DNA of 64,000 nucleotides from a bacterium 1XD42-54 (GTDB taxonomy: Bacteria; Bacillota; Clostridia; Lachnospirales; Lachnospiraceae): NCBI GenBank assembly GCA_003612585.1, contig RAZH01000005.1:62001-126000 (forward strand), written 5' to 3'. The notes beneath the pieces were generated by a model. The model made no database searches. It was not told the origin of the DNA and saw nothing but the letters and a program-made list of their open reading frames with translations. A program made the translations under genes and the position numbers. Below are positions 52,588 to 62,064 of this stretch, one piece after another; within the stretch, counting starts at the first letter, position 1; every line of letters begins with the position of its first letter.

Positions 52588-54183
52588 TTACAATGGTTCA
52601 ATCTTATAAAACGCCGCTCTGCAGCCAGGTTCAAATGCCGCATTTACCTCATAATTCGTCTCATATCTCTCATATCTTCTCGTAAAAGCATACATTCCAT
52701 GATTGATGAAAATTTCCAGAAGCGAATTATCCAGATAGACGTCCAGTTCTTGCAGGTCTGTTTCAAGCCCACATGTTTCATCATCCATAGTGATCTGAAT
52801 ACGGTTCTTAGAAACCGTTACGGACACCCGGCCCGATTCAGAGCCCGCAAATACGGCAGTGCCGGAAGGCTCCTCTGTAAAATCAAAATGTAAATGCCCC
52901 CGCCCATCCTTTAGCGTAAAAGGGCCAGTGAAACACGCCTCCTTTGTCTCGGCAAGTACAAGCTCTTCTGTCGGATAGGAATATAACCGCTCTTCTTCAA
53001 TCCACAACTTTCTCGGCAAACTCATTGCTCCATTGGATCTGCACAGTTTTTCGATATGATATTCATGCCGGTCATTCACCCAGGCAATCAGGACTGCCCG
53101 TTCCAGACCAGCAAAAATCTGCGCCGCATAAAAATCTTTTCCGTAATCAAGCAGACCTTTGTGCTCCACATGAAATCTGTAATTCTCGAATGAGCCGATA
53201 TAATATACGGTATCACGGCGTATTTTCTCTTTTTCTCTGTTATGATAGCCGACAATCAGGACATACTTTCCGGATATTTTTATAATGGACGGGCATTCTG
53301 CGCGCAGATATCCGCGTTCTTTTTCTCTGTAAAAAATCCCCCTATATTCCCATGTCGTCAGATCTTTTGACCTGTGAATAGCGATCGCCGCTCCTTCCGG
53401 CGTTTCGGTTCCCGTCAGCATCAACCATTCGTCCCCTTCGCGCCAGACCTTGGGATCTCTGAAATTTTCCCCCAGCTCAGACGGAAGATCCTTCACGATT
53501 GTCCGCTCCTCGGAAAAAGAAAAACCATCCACGCTGTCCGCCGTTACCGTGTACTCCATACAGTGTTTTTTTTGCAGGTCTCCCACATGGCGTGTGAAAA
53601 ACAAATGCAGCCTTTCCTGCTCCACCAGCGCGGTTCCGCTGAACGCCCCTCCGCGGACCAGGGGGGTGGAGATAAGCTCCGGCTGCGGGCAAAATACGAC
53701 AGGATGCTCCCTCCAATGTAACAGATCGCGGCTCGTTACGTGTCCCCAATGCGCATCTCCCCACTTCTGGGAGGCCGGATTAAACTGATAGAACATATGG
53801 TATAAGCCGTGATAAAAACACAGCCCTACTGGATCATTGAGCCACCCCGTAGGGGCCGAATAATGAAAAACATTTTGATTTTTATAAACAACTGACGGAG
53901 TATCCTCAGCGCCGTCCTTCAGGTTGATCTGTTGTATCGGAGCAGAAGAGCCCCTTTTGAATAAATAGCAGTAACAAACCTTCACATCCTGCATAGAGAT
54001 CTGAAATGTTTTTTCTTTTTGGAGATCAACGGTAAACAACTCACATTTGCTGTACCGAAATTGTTTGTCCTTTACAAAATTCCCGGAGCGAATGCAGATA
54101 ACCCCGGGAATCTCCTGTGCCGCAGATGCAATGATCGTGATGCAATCATACGCTCCGCTGTTTATGTATGTTTTATTTTTCAT
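52588..54183 (-). CDS. GH32 beta-fructosidase
   Basis: This 531-residue glycosidase has all three GH32 signatures: nucleophile W114-L-N-D117-P, R-D-P (242-244) and E296-C-P (acid/base). A beta-rich N-terminal extension of about 105 residues precedes the propeller, and a beta-sandwich (about 400-531) follows. It has no signal peptide, so it hydrolyses imported fructo-oligosaccharide or sucrose in the cytosol. ATG 54183 overlaps the preceding GH32-clan stop by 11 bp; an ATG at 54216 without a ribosome site is possible. It is the last gene of the fructan operon. Confidence 0.9.
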   Translation of the reverse strand: MKNKTYINSGAYDCITIIASAAQEIPGVICIRSGNFVKDKQFRYSKCELFTVDLQKEKTFQISMQDVKVCYCYLFKRGSSAPIQQINLKDGAEDTPSVVYKNQNVFHYSAPTGWLNDPVGLCFYHGLYHMFYQFNPASQKWGDAHWGHVTSRDLLHWREHPVVFCPQPELISTPLVRGGAFSGTALVEQERLHLFFTRHVGDLQKKHCMEYTVTADSVDGFSFSEERTIVKDLPSELGENFRDPKVWREGDEWLMLTGTETPEGAAIAIHRSKDLTTWEYRGIFYREKERGYLRAECPSIIKISGKYVLIVGYHNREKEKIRRDTVYYIGSFENYRFHVEHKGLLDYGKDFYAAQIFAGLERAVLIAWVNDRHEYHIEKLCRSNGAMSLPRKLWIEEERLYSYPTEELVLAETKEACFTGPFTLKDGRGHLHFDFTEEPSGTAVFAGSESGRVSVTVSKNRIQITMDDETCGLETDLQELDVYLDNSLLEIFINHGMYAFTRRYERYETNYEVNAAFEPGCRAAFYKIEPL

Positions 54184-55570
54184 AAAGTCTGATATTTCTC
54201 CACTCGGTATTTCCATTATGTACGTACAGTTTTATTTCGGACCCGGGAGTTTCCGTCATTCTGACATTCAGGGCAATATCATTCACATATAAGACGGCAA
54301 TATCGTGATCCACGATAAGCGAAACATGAAACTTTTCCCCTGGCTGTACCGGAAACGGCCTGGACAGGCCTCGGTTCATACACCGGAACCACGGATAATT
54401 CGGCGTTTTGTCAAACAGAAATCTGTTTTCCCCCGGCACAAAATGAAAATCGTACCCCAGATCCGCATCACTGTTTTCATAAATCTTGATACCAAACCCA
54501 AAGGTCCCGGCATCATAGCTCACATCCGCCTCCAGGCGGAATATATCTTTTGCATGCGCTTTCAGGACAGTTTCCACGCCCCCGTCAACACGCGCGAGGG
54601 CGAGGCTGTCTCTTATCCGCACATCGCTTTTACAGATCAGCTGTGAAAGCTGTTCCAGCATTTTCACGCCCAGCGTCCCGTCTTTTCGCTGGTATATTTC
54701 ATGCTGAACCGCGTTTCCGCCCCAGATCCACATGCCCAGATCATCATCGTTCTCTCTCGTCGGATTCCAGCCGAAAATAATTCGCTTCTGCTTTGTTTCC
54801 ACCGTCCGCGCCGCGTAAAAGCATCGTCCATCCAGGCAATCGTCCTTTGGAGCCTTCCATGGACCAAACATGCTTTTACTCATGCGATACCGGGTTCTTC
54901 GCATATCATCCAGCTCGGAAAACAGCAGATACCACCAGTCTCCGATTTTAAACAAATCCGGCATCTGAAGCAGAAAATACATATCCGGGCTGCAGAAAAC
55001 ACCCTCATAATTCCAGTTTTCCAGATTCATACTCGTATAATACAGGAGAACCCCTTTTCGCTTCCGGGGGCCGTTTTTCTTCTGCGCGCATACCAGCATG
55101 ATCCATTTGCCAAGCTCCTCGCAGTAGCATACAAACGGGTCTCTGAAATAATCCTTTTCAAATCCTGCCGGGGCAGAAAAGCTCAGTTTTTTCTGCTTTT
55201 CCCATTTTATACCGTCATCGCTTACGGCCAGCATCAAAACCTCTTTCGGAGGCATATCCGGGCGGTTCAGATAATATTTGCATTCGCCCGTATAAAACGC
55301 CCTGAATTTTCCCAGGGCATGTATCACAGACCCGGCATAAAGACAATGTTCCCTCGAGCCATGCTCTCCCTTATAAAGTACCTCCCCGTAATCTCTGAAA
55401 CTGACAAGATCTTTCGATACTGCCAGGGACCAGCCAAATGGTTCCCCGTTTGGAAATGGTTTCGGCTCTCTCCTGTCACACTGGTAATACATATAATAGC
55501 TGCCGTCATGATAGCATGGCATACAGTCTCCTACCCACGCCTGTTCCGGCCTGAAAAATATTTCATTCAT
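54173..55570 (-). CDS. GH32-clan glycosidase-like protein with altered acid/base site
   Basis: This 465-residue five-bladed propeller protein has a C-terminal beta-sandwich (about 315-465). W12-V-G-D15 stands for the WxNDP nucleophile motif and R143-D-P is present, but the position of the acid/base Glu (ECPDLF in GH32) reads Q202-M-P-D-L-F. It may act on a different bond, use another acid, or bind sugar only. It is cytosolic. AGAGG precedes the ATG. It sits between the permease genes and the canonical GH32. Confidence 0.8.
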   Translation of the reverse strand: MNEIFFRPEQAWVGDCMPCYHDGSYYMYYQCDRREPKPFPNGEPFGWSLAVSKDLVSFRDYGEVLYKGEHGSREHCLYAGSVIHALGKFRAFYTGECKYYLNRPDMPPKEVLMLAVSDDGIKWEKQKKLSFSAPAGFEKDYFRDPFVCYCEELGKWIMLVCAQKKNGPRKRKGVLLYYTSMNLENWNYEGVFCSPDMYFLLQMPDLFKIGDWWYLLFSELDDMRRTRYRMSKSMFGPWKAPKDDCLDGRCFYAARTVETKQKRIIFGWNPTRENDDDLGMWIWGGNAVQHEIYQRKDGTLGVKMLEQLSQLICKSDVRIRDSLALARVDGGVETVLKAHAKDIFRLEADVSYDAGTFGFGIKIYENSDADLGYDFHFVPGENRFLFDKTPNYPWFRCMNRGLSRPFPVQPGEKFHVSLIVDHDIAVLYVNDIALNVRMTETPGSEIKLYVHNGNTEWRNIRLYEK

Positions 55571-55602
55571 ATTTCTTTTCCTCTCACCTTATTCTATAAG
55601 CT

Positions 55603-56466
55603 TTAACTCTTGACAGCCCCTTCGCTGAGTCCGGACTGCATATATTTTCCAAGAAACATATACACAAGAAGCGTCGGAATTACAGTTACCACAATTGCTG
55701 CAAAAGTCGGACCCCAGTCTACCAGGCCTTCCTCGCCCACGAAAGCATTTAGCCCCAGCCCAACCGTCATCATTTTTTTTGAGCTGATAAACGTATACGA
55801 AAAAATATACTCATTCCATGAAAAGATTGCCCGAAGCGTAGCTACCGTGATGATAATATTCCGGCAAATCGGCGCAACGACGCTGATAAAAGCTCTTCCT
55901 ATGCTGCTCCCGTCGATCACCGCGGCTTCGATAAGCTCTTCCTCAAAATCCTTGAAAAATGCAAGAAACAGCTGTACCGCCATGGGCATTCCAAATGCAA
56001 CCTGGGGCAGAATCAGAGAAAAATAAGTATCCAGCAATTTAAATTTTGCATAAGTAAGATATAGCGGAATCAGGATTACCTGGTAAGGTATCATAAGTCC
56101 CAGGAGAAAATATATTTCTGCAATTTTTTTTCCGCGGAACCGGAATTTAGAAATTGCAAAAGCTGTCGTCGCGGATAAAACGACTGTGAAAACCACCACA
56201 AGTACGGCAATCACCACGCTGTTTATAAAATACCGTATAAAATCACTTTGAAAAACCTTGACAAAATTACCAAAAAACACCTTTGCAGGCAATGCATACT
56301 GTGGACTGGAGGTAAAATCATCATACGTTTTCAGTGAATTAAGAACCGTATAGATAAGCGGATACACGAACAAAAGAAACACCAGAACAGATACGACTGT
56401 GACCATAACATTCCGGATCTGTTTTTTCATACTCCTCTTACCTATTTTTGCTTCAACGTGTTTCAT
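55603..56466 (-). CDS. carbohydrate ABC transporter permease (MalG type)
   Basis: This 287-residue inner-membrane permease has six TM helices. The EAA coupling loop is ELIEAAVIDGSSIGRAFISVVAPICRN, and the C-terminal LGKYMQSGLSEGAVKS is characteristic of MalG-type subunits. ATG 56466 has AAAGGA 8 bases upstream; the ATG at 56484 abuts that site. No ATPase gene is in the operon, so a shared MsmK-type ATPase is inferred. Confidence 0.93.
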   Translation of the reverse strand: MKHVEAKIGKRSMKKQIRNVMVTVVSVLVFLLFVYPLIYTVLNSLKTYDDFTSSPQYALPAKVFFGNFVKVFQSDFIRYFINSVVIAVLVVVFTVVLSATTAFAISKFRFRGKKIAEIYFLLGLMIPYQVILIPLYLTYAKFKLLDTYFSLILPQVAFGMPMAVQLFLAFFKDFEEELIEAAVIDGSSIGRAFISVVAPICRNIIITVATLRAIFSWNEYIFSYTFISSKKMMTVGLGLNAFVGEEGLVDWGPTFAAIVVTVIPTLLVYMFLGKYMQSGLSEGAVKS

Positions 56467-56489
56467 AGTTCCATTCCTTTCCAATTATT

Positions 56490-57377
56490 TTATCTTCCGC
56501 CCAGTTTTCTTGATGATGAGATCCATCTGATAAGTATGGCTAAAATAAGAGATTCTGTAACAATAAACATGGCCACTGTACTGCCATATCCGTATTTCTG
56601 ACTGCTAAAAGCCTGTTTATACATATACATGGCCTGCAGCTGGGAGGAATTGATCGGGCCGCCTGCCGTCAAAAGCTTTGCGATATCAAAACCGCGAAGC
56701 GAACCGTTCAAAACGAGCAACAGATTGGCAAATATTGTGGGACGAATGTGCGGAATTTTTATTTTTGTAAAAATCTGGAAAGAATTCGCCCCGTCAATCT
56801 TAGCCGCTTCTACAAGTGAATTCGGAACGGTCAGAAACGCCGAATAAAAAATCAGCATATAGACCGGCATATTTTTATATCCCGCAACGGCCGTAACCAT
56901 GGCAAGCGAGCTTTTGACATTTGTCAGCCATTCGATATGCCCCCATTTCGGATTAAAATTCGAAAGAATCTGATTTACGAGGCCTGCCGGAACCACGCCG
57001 AACATTTTTTTAAACATCTGACACAGAGCTACGGTAGATATGATAACCGGCAAATAGTACATCACCTGCAACGGTTTTCTTAACACAACGATGTTGGTGA
57101 GAAGTACAGCCAGGAGCAGTCCTCCGCCGATCTGTAAGACAATCTGGCCAATCGCATAAATCAGCGTATGGACGACGCTGTCCCAGAATTCCGTATCCCC
57201 CATCAGTCTTTTAAAATTATTAATCCCTACGTAAGTAATTTCTCCATATCCGTTCCAGTCTACCAGGCTGTAATAGGCCGACCATATAATCGGAATTATG
57301 ACCGAAACCGTATAGATCACTACTCCGGGCAGTAAAAAGCACAGAATTGTCCGTTTATTTCTAAGCAATTTATCCAT
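56490..57377 (-). CDS. carbohydrate ABC transporter permease (MalF type)
   Basis: This 295-residue permease begins MDKLLRNKRTILCFLLPGVVIY and carries the coupling loop SLVEAAKIDGANSFQIFTKIKIPHIRPT plus RGFDIAKLLTAGGP, typical of MalF-type subunits. ATG 57377 follows GGAGGTACTT. It is preceded by an intercistronic stem-loop (57399-57426). Confidence 0.93.
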   Translation of the reverse strand: MDKLLRNKRTILCFLLPGVVIYTVSVIIPIIWSAYYSLVDWNGYGEITYVGINNFKRLMGDTEFWDSVVHTLIYAIGQIVLQIGGGLLLAVLLTNIVVLRKPLQVMYYLPVIISTVALCQMFKKMFGVVPAGLVNQILSNFNPKWGHIEWLTNVKSSLAMVTAVAGYKNMPVYMLIFYSAFLTVPNSLVEAAKIDGANSFQIFTKIKIPHIRPTIFANLLLVLNGSLRGFDIAKLLTAGGPINSSQLQAMYMYKQAFSSQKYGYGSTVAMFIVTESLILAILIRWISSSRKLGGR

Positions 57378-57398
57378 AAGTACCTCCGGAAATGAACA

Positions 57399-57426
57399 CC
57401 GGGCTTTAATTTTCATTAAAGCCCGG
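57399..57426 (-). terminator. intercistronic stem-loop between binding protein and permease genes
   Basis: A perfect 12-bp inverted repeat CCGGGCTTTAAT/ATTAAAGCCCGG with a 4-nt loop lies 22 bp after the binding-protein stop. There is no T run, so partial termination or 3'-end protection is likely. This gives more binding protein than permease. Confidence 0.65.
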
Positions 57427-57448
57427 TTAATCGCTGCCTTATATTGGA

Positions 57449-58723
57449 TCAGCCGTTGTTCTCCACAAGAGCTTTATCAAAGATCTCACAATATTCCTCC
57501 GGTGTAATCGTTCCGTAGCACAGCTGGGCCGCGGCGTCTCCCACCGTTGTTGTAGTTGCAGCCGTCAGTTTGTCATCCCAGGAGACCCAGGAGACGGTCT
57601 GTTCTTTCATTTTTGTTCCGATATCTGTCATAAGCGCATTCAGCTTTCCTTCCGGAATACTGGAATTGTACCAGGACAATGCGCCGCAGTCATAGGAAAC
57701 CTCATCAATGTGGTCAAAATAGAATTCCACAAAATCCTGCAGTACAGGGTCATTGTCATACGTGTCTTTATTAAAGGCCCACGCTTTTCCTCCGTGTGTA
57801 GGAATTGTGGATCCTGTTCCCTGAACATTTTCAACAACCGGAATTCCGAACCATCCGATCTCGCCGGCGTCATACAGATCGCTCAGTTTGGACGTATAAT
57901 TTGCGTTTGCGTACATGATCGTACCAACCCCGGACATAAACGTATCCACAACGTCGCTTAAGGTCATGTTATCAAATCCCGGTACAAAATATCCGCCTGC
58001 ACCAAGCTTCTGCAACAGCTCCGCCGCATACATCCCAAGCTCGCTTTCACCGTATGTATAAGCTCCACTTGTCAGTCCTTTGATAAATTCTCTGCCTTCT
58101 GTCGTCCAGGTCGGGAAGGATGCAAACCTGAGATACTGCACATAATCTGCCCCGCGCATCACGTATGCATACTCGCCATTATCTACCAGAGTCTGGCATA
58201 CCTCCAGGAAATCCTCCCACGTCTCCGGCTCTTCCAGACCGTATTTTTCAAAAACAGCTTTTCGGTAAACGAAAAACTCTCCGCTAAACGTTGAAGGGAT
58301 CATATACATCATTCCGTCTTCTGATGTATGGTAATCTACCATAGACGCCGCAACATCCCCCATATGACCGTCTGCTTCCAGGATCTCTGTCAGATTCACA
58401 AGCTTATGATTGCTGATCATTTCTTCTGCCAGCGTACCGTTGCTGATTGCAAAGATATCCGGCAGGGTATCCGCTGTATAATACATCTGCAGTTTCTGCC
58501 ACAGATCAGAGGTCGCGCTGATCACTTCGTACTCCACCTGAAAGTCTGAGTCCACCTCATTCTGATACTTCATTACGACGGCATGAAAAACATCATAAGC
58601 TGCAACACCTTCCCCGGAACCTGAAAGAACTTTATAGGTCTTTGCTTCTGCTGTTGACACACCCCCGCAAACTGCAAGCATCATCCCCAATGTTAATACA
58701 GCTGTGATTTTCCTTTTCATCAT
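57449..58723 (-). CDS. sugar ABC transporter substrate-binding protein (SBP_bac_1)
   Basis: This 424-residue protein has a signal peptide (MMKRKITAVLTLGMMLAVCGGVSTAEA-K) and the family 1 solute-binding fold: PDIFAISNGTLAEEMI, WEDFLEVCQTLVDNGEY, GVGTIMYANANYTSKL, and aromatic residues suited to oligosaccharides. LAVC is not a canonical lipobox (Val at -1), and cleavage at AEA-K is as likely. AAGGAGAAGG precedes the start. It is first in the fructan operon and divergent from its LysR regulator. Confidence 0.92.
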   Translation of the reverse strand: MMKRKITAVLTLGMMLAVCGGVSTAEAKTYKVLSGSGEGVAAYDVFHAVVMKYQNEVDSDFQVEYEVISATSDLWQKLQMYYTADTLPDIFAISNGTLAEEMISNHKLVNLTEILEADGHMGDVAASMVDYHTSEDGMMYMIPSTFSGEFFVYRKAVFEKYGLEEPETWEDFLEVCQTLVDNGEYAYVMRGADYVQYLRFASFPTWTTEGREFIKGLTSGAYTYGESELGMYAAELLQKLGAGGYFVPGFDNMTLSDVVDTFMSGVGTIMYANANYTSKLSDLYDAGEIGWFGIPVVENVQGTGSTIPTHGGKAWAFNKDTYDNDPVLQDFVEFYFDHIDEVSYDCGALSWYNSSIPEGKLNALMTDIGTKMKEQTVSWVSWDDKLTAATTTTVGDAAAQLCYGTITPEEYCEIFDKALVENNG

Positions 58724-58813
58724 ATTTCCTTCTCCTTTGATTTAAGATTTCGAATCGTAACTTTACAATAGCAGCATTTTATTATAAAATCAAATATATA
58801 GAAATTATATATG

Positions 58814-58830
58814 TATAAATATATTTTATA
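58814..58830. promoter_or_regulatory. possible LysR operator in the fructan locus
   Basis: TATAAA-TATAT-TTTATA is a perfect inverted repeat in the 130-bp A+T-rich region between the divergent LysR and binding-protein genes. The position suits a LysR site, but the A+T bias makes chance possible. Confidence 0.3.
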
Positions 58831-58853
58831 CATCAACCAGAAAGGGACTTGAA

Positions 58854-59792
58854 ATGAATCTAGAAATGAAATATATTTACCAGATTTATCTTGACGGCAG
58901 TTTTTCAAAAGCCGCGAGATCTCTTTTTATTACGCAGCCGGCGCTGAGCATGGCTGTCCAGAAAGCGGAGGCAGATCTCGGCATATCCATTTTTGACCGT
59001 TCCACCAGGCCGCTTTCCTTAACGCAGGAGGGCCATATCTACATTAATACCATCAAAGAAATCATGCTGCTGGAAGATAATCTGCACAAGCATATTCATG
59101 ACGTCCAGACCATGAATTGCGGTTCCCTGGTTCTCGGCGGAACCCACTACATCAATGCACACATCCTACCGGATATTATTCTCGGTTTTAATTCCAGATA
59201 TCCGAATATAGACGTGAGAATCCTGGAACACGGTTCCTCCGTGCTGATTCATATGCTGGAGGAACATCAACTGGATTTTTACTTCAGCTGTGACCCAAAA
59301 CTGATTTCCAATTTTCCCGGATATAAGGTTTTCACTGATCAGCTTCTTCTTGCTGTTCCCAAAAGCTACGCAATCAATGACGAGCTGAGACCGTATTCTT
59401 TTTCGGCATCTGATATCTGCAAGCTTGCTCATCTGTCGCCGGAGCATCCAGCCATTTCTTTAGCTATGTTTAAAAATCTCCCTTTCCTGCTGCTCTTTAA
59501 AGGCAGTAATTTTTATGAGAGGGCTACCAGCATGTTTCAGGAAGCGGGATTGGTACCCAATATCAAAATGCAGTTATCGCAGTCCGTAACCGCTTTCCGT
59601 TTTGCTGCTGCTGGACTCGGAGCTACCTTTGTCGTTGACCGCCTTGTGCAGGAAACCGACGATCAGCTCAGATACTATAAAATTGATTCTGCTTTCGTAA
59701 AAAGGCATAATTATCTGCTTCACCCCAGAAACAAATACGTTACGGTCGCAATGAACGCTTTTGTTCAGTATATATCCGAACATTTGTCCTGA
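58854..59792 (+). CDS. LysR-family regulator of the fructan locus
   Basis: This 312-residue protein has a winged HTH (MKYIYQIYLDGSFSKAARSLFITQPALSMAVQKAEADLG) and a LysR effector domain (about 90-300). It is divergent from the sugar-binding-protein gene across 130 bp, the usual place for a local activator. Control of a sugar operon by LysR rather than LacI or AraC is less common. The start follows AAAGGGAC. Confidence 0.92.
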   Translation: MNLEMKYIYQIYLDGSFSKAARSLFITQPALSMAVQKAEADLGISIFDRSTRPLSLTQEGHIYINTIKEIMLLEDNLHKHIHDVQTMNCGSLVLGGTHYINAHILPDIILGFNSRYPNIDVRILEHGSSVLIHMLEEHQLDFYFSCDPKLISNFPGYKVFTDQLLLAVPKSYAINDELRPYSFSASDICKLAHLSPEHPAISLAMFKNLPFLLLFKGSNFYERATSMFQEAGLVPNIKMQLSQSVTAFRFAAAGLGATFVVDRLVQETDDQLRYYKIDSAFVKRHNYLLHPRNKYVTVAMNAFVQYISEHLS

Positions 59793-59888
59793 AAACCAAC
59801 CTTTCCCTGCCTGAATATGACAATTTTTTTGTATCTGTATAGACATTTTTTTTGGTTTTTGATATTCTGTTTTTATCGGGAGGGCGCA

Positions 59889-60368
59889 ATGATGAATGAA
59901 CTGAAATTATACCGGAAAAGAATTATTCCGGAGGAATGTATTTTGCTGGAACATGATAAGATTCTCTATCAGGATGCCGAGGTTATTGTCACAAAATGGA
60001 ATACCATCCGTCCCAAAAAGACGCTGCATCACGGCTATTCTTGCTATTTCCTCGAGCGTGGGTTTAAGGTCAGTAAATTTTACGACCACGAAGGGAATCT
60101 GATCAGCTGGTACTGCGACATCATTGATTATACCTGCACGGAAAACGGTCAAACTTATATTTTTACAGATTTGCTTGTAGATGTGATTGTTTACCCCGAC
60201 GGCTTTGTACGGGTAGTAGATCTGGATGAGCTGGCCGACGCCGCGCGCGATGGCCTGATTACACCGCAGCAGCTCCAGCTTGCGCTGCGCAGGACGGACA
60301 AGCTGCTCTCCATTATCTATAAAGGCGCGTTTGAAAAGCTGCAGAAGTTTATTGAAGATTATGAGTAA
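59889..60368 (+). CDS. DUF402 domain protein (nucleoside tri/diphosphatase-like)
   Basis: This protein is 159 residues from ATG 59889 with GGGAGGG upstream. The DUF402/FomD-like barrel is recognised by LISWYCDIIDYT and LLVDVIVYPDGFVRVVDLDELADA, the acidic residues that bind metal in Ntdp-type phosphatases. C-terminal helices follow. It is convergent with truA, only 3 bp apart. The substrate is inferred. Confidence 0.82.
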   Translation: MMNELKLYRKRIIPEECILLEHDKILYQDAEVIVTKWNTIRPKKTLHHGYSCYFLERGFKVSKFYDHEGNLISWYCDIIDYTCTENGQTYIFTDLLVDVIVYPDGFVRVVDLDELADAARDGLITPQQLQLALRRTDKLLSIIYKGAFEKLQKFIEDYE

Positions 60369-60371
60369 TCA

Positions 60372-61118
60372 TTACGAATAATCCGGATAACAGATTTCTA
60401 CCAGCGTAAGTCCGTGCGCACGGGCAGTGTCGCCTGCACGGCTTCGGTTTTTTGCGGCCAAAATTTCCGGAATTTCATCCGGCTGCATCATGCCGCTGCC
60501 CACCCGCAGAAGCGTTCCCACCAGAATGCGCACCATATTGTAAAGGAACCCGTTTCCGCGCACGCGCACCGTAATCATATCTCCCGCGCGCGTCACCGTA
60601 AAATCATAGATTGTGCGCACATGATTCGTGATTTCAGGCTTATGCGTGCAAAAGCTTGTAAAATCGTGCGTCCCCTTCAGATAATCCGCAGCCTCCTGCA
60701 TCCTTTCTGCATCCAGATCCCAATAGTAAAAAAGCGAATACAGCCTGCTGCATGGGTCAGGAAAACGACGGTTGCAGATCTTGTATTCGTAGGTTTTTAC
60801 CGTTTTACAAAAACGCGGATGAAAATCAGGCGGTACCTCACAGGAATCCTGAATCCTGATATCCTCCGGAAGCCGCGTGTTCATCGCATAAGAGATCTTA
60901 TCTGCCGGCATCCTGGCCGTTGTATCAAACACAGCCACATTCCCGTATGCATGGACGCCCGCATCGGTCCGGCTCGCTCCGATCACATGGATCTCCTCTC
61001 CAAGCAGCTCACTTAAGTGTTTATTCAGTTCACTTTCTATCGTTACCCCGTTTGGCTGCACCTGCCAGCCACAGTAATTCGTGCCATCATAGGCCACGAT
61101 CATTTTCACACGTTTCAT
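60372..61118 (-). CDS. truA: tRNA pseudouridine(38-40) synthase
   Basis: This 248-residue enzyme modifies the anticodon-arm positions 38-40 of tRNA. It shows IVAYDGTNYCGWQVQPNGVTIESEL, the catalytic Asp in GASRTDAGVHAYGNVAVF, and NGFLYNMVRILVGTLL. Start 61118 is chosen by family length. It is the last gene of the ecfA1-ecfA2-ecfT-truA group, an order common in Firmicutes. Confidence 0.95.
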   Translation of the reverse strand: MKRVKMIVAYDGTNYCGWQVQPNGVTIESELNKHLSELLGEEIHVIGASRTDAGVHAYGNVAVFDTTARMPADKISYAMNTRLPEDIRIQDSCEVPPDFHPRFCKTVKTYEYKICNRRFPDPCSRLYSLFYYWDLDAERMQEAADYLKGTHDFTSFCTHKPEITNHVRTIYDFTVTRAGDMITVRVRGNGFLYNMVRILVGTLLRVGSGMMQPDEIPEILAAKNRSRAGDTARAHGLTLVEICYPDYS

Positions 61119-61152
61119 CTTCGAACATCCCTGCAAAATCCATTCCAGCTAA

Positions 61153-61971
61153 TTAAAACAGCCCTGCAAAAAATCCGATTCGGTTTATCAGAAACATCAG
61201 CACCAGATACAAAAGCAGGGTCAAATAGGCAATTTTATCTCTGCCCTTGTAAACAAGCGGTTTCATCTTTGTCCGACCCTCACCGCCGTGATAACCGCGC
61301 GCTTCCATCGCCATCGCCAGGTCATTGGCGCGGCGAAACGCTGAGATAAACAGCGGCACAAGTAGTGGAATCATATTTTTGGCCTTTTGAATCAGACCAC
61401 CTGACTCAAAATCCGCGCCTCTTGCCATCTGCGCCTTCATAATCTTGTCTGTTTCCTCGAGAAGAATCGGTATAAAACGCAAGGCAATTGACATCATCAT
61501 TGCAATCTCGTGCACCGGGACCCGTATCCTGCCAAGCGGCCGCATCGCCTTTTCCAGTCCGTCCGTCAGATCATTGGGCGTTGTTGTAAGTGTCATGACC
61601 GATGAACCAATAATCAGATAAATCAAACGAATCGCCATAAAAAAAGCGGTCTCAATTCCTTCCTCTGTCACAGACAAGAAGCCAAGGCGAAACACTACGG
61701 TTCCTCTTGTCAAAAAAAGATTAAACACTACGGTAATCATCATCAGAAACAAAATAGATTTAAGGCCCTTCAGCATAAACTTCAGCGGTACTTTTGAAAT
61801 GCGAATCACCGCTGCCAGAAAAAGCGTCGCACCGATATACGCCTCTGCTGACCGGAACGCAAACAGCGACACAATAAATACCATTGTGCCTGCCAGCTTC
61901 ACGCGCGGATCTAATTTGTGCAAAACCGAATTGGCCGGATAGTACTGGCCCAATGTAATATCTCTCAGCAT
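61153..61971 (-). CDS. ecfT: energy-coupling factor transporter transmembrane protein EcfT
   Basis: This 272-residue transmembrane scaffold of ECF vitamin/metal transporters has about five to six helices. Coupling motifs are AQMARGADFE and AMEARGYHGG, which contact the two ATPases. It works with separate S components, not seen here. It is 93 bp downstream of ecfA2. Confidence 0.95.
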   Translation of the reverse strand: MLRDITLGQYYPANSVLHKLDPRVKLAGTMVFIVSLFAFRSAEAYIGATLFLAAVIRISKVPLKFMLKGLKSILFLMMITVVFNLFLTRGTVVFRLGFLSVTEEGIETAFFMAIRLIYLIIGSSVMTLTTTPNDLTDGLEKAMRPLGRIRVPVHEIAMMMSIALRFIPILLEETDKIMKAQMARGADFESGGLIQKAKNMIPLLVPLFISAFRRANDLAMAMEARGYHGGEGRTKMKPLVYKGRDKIAYLTLLLYLVLMFLINRIGFFAGLF

Positions 61972-62064
61972 ACGTGTGTTCTTTCCTTTTTTAATATCGT
62001 TTCACGATTACCAGACGTCTGTTACTTACAGCTGTTTTCCCTTTTATAAATTTGCAGACGCATT

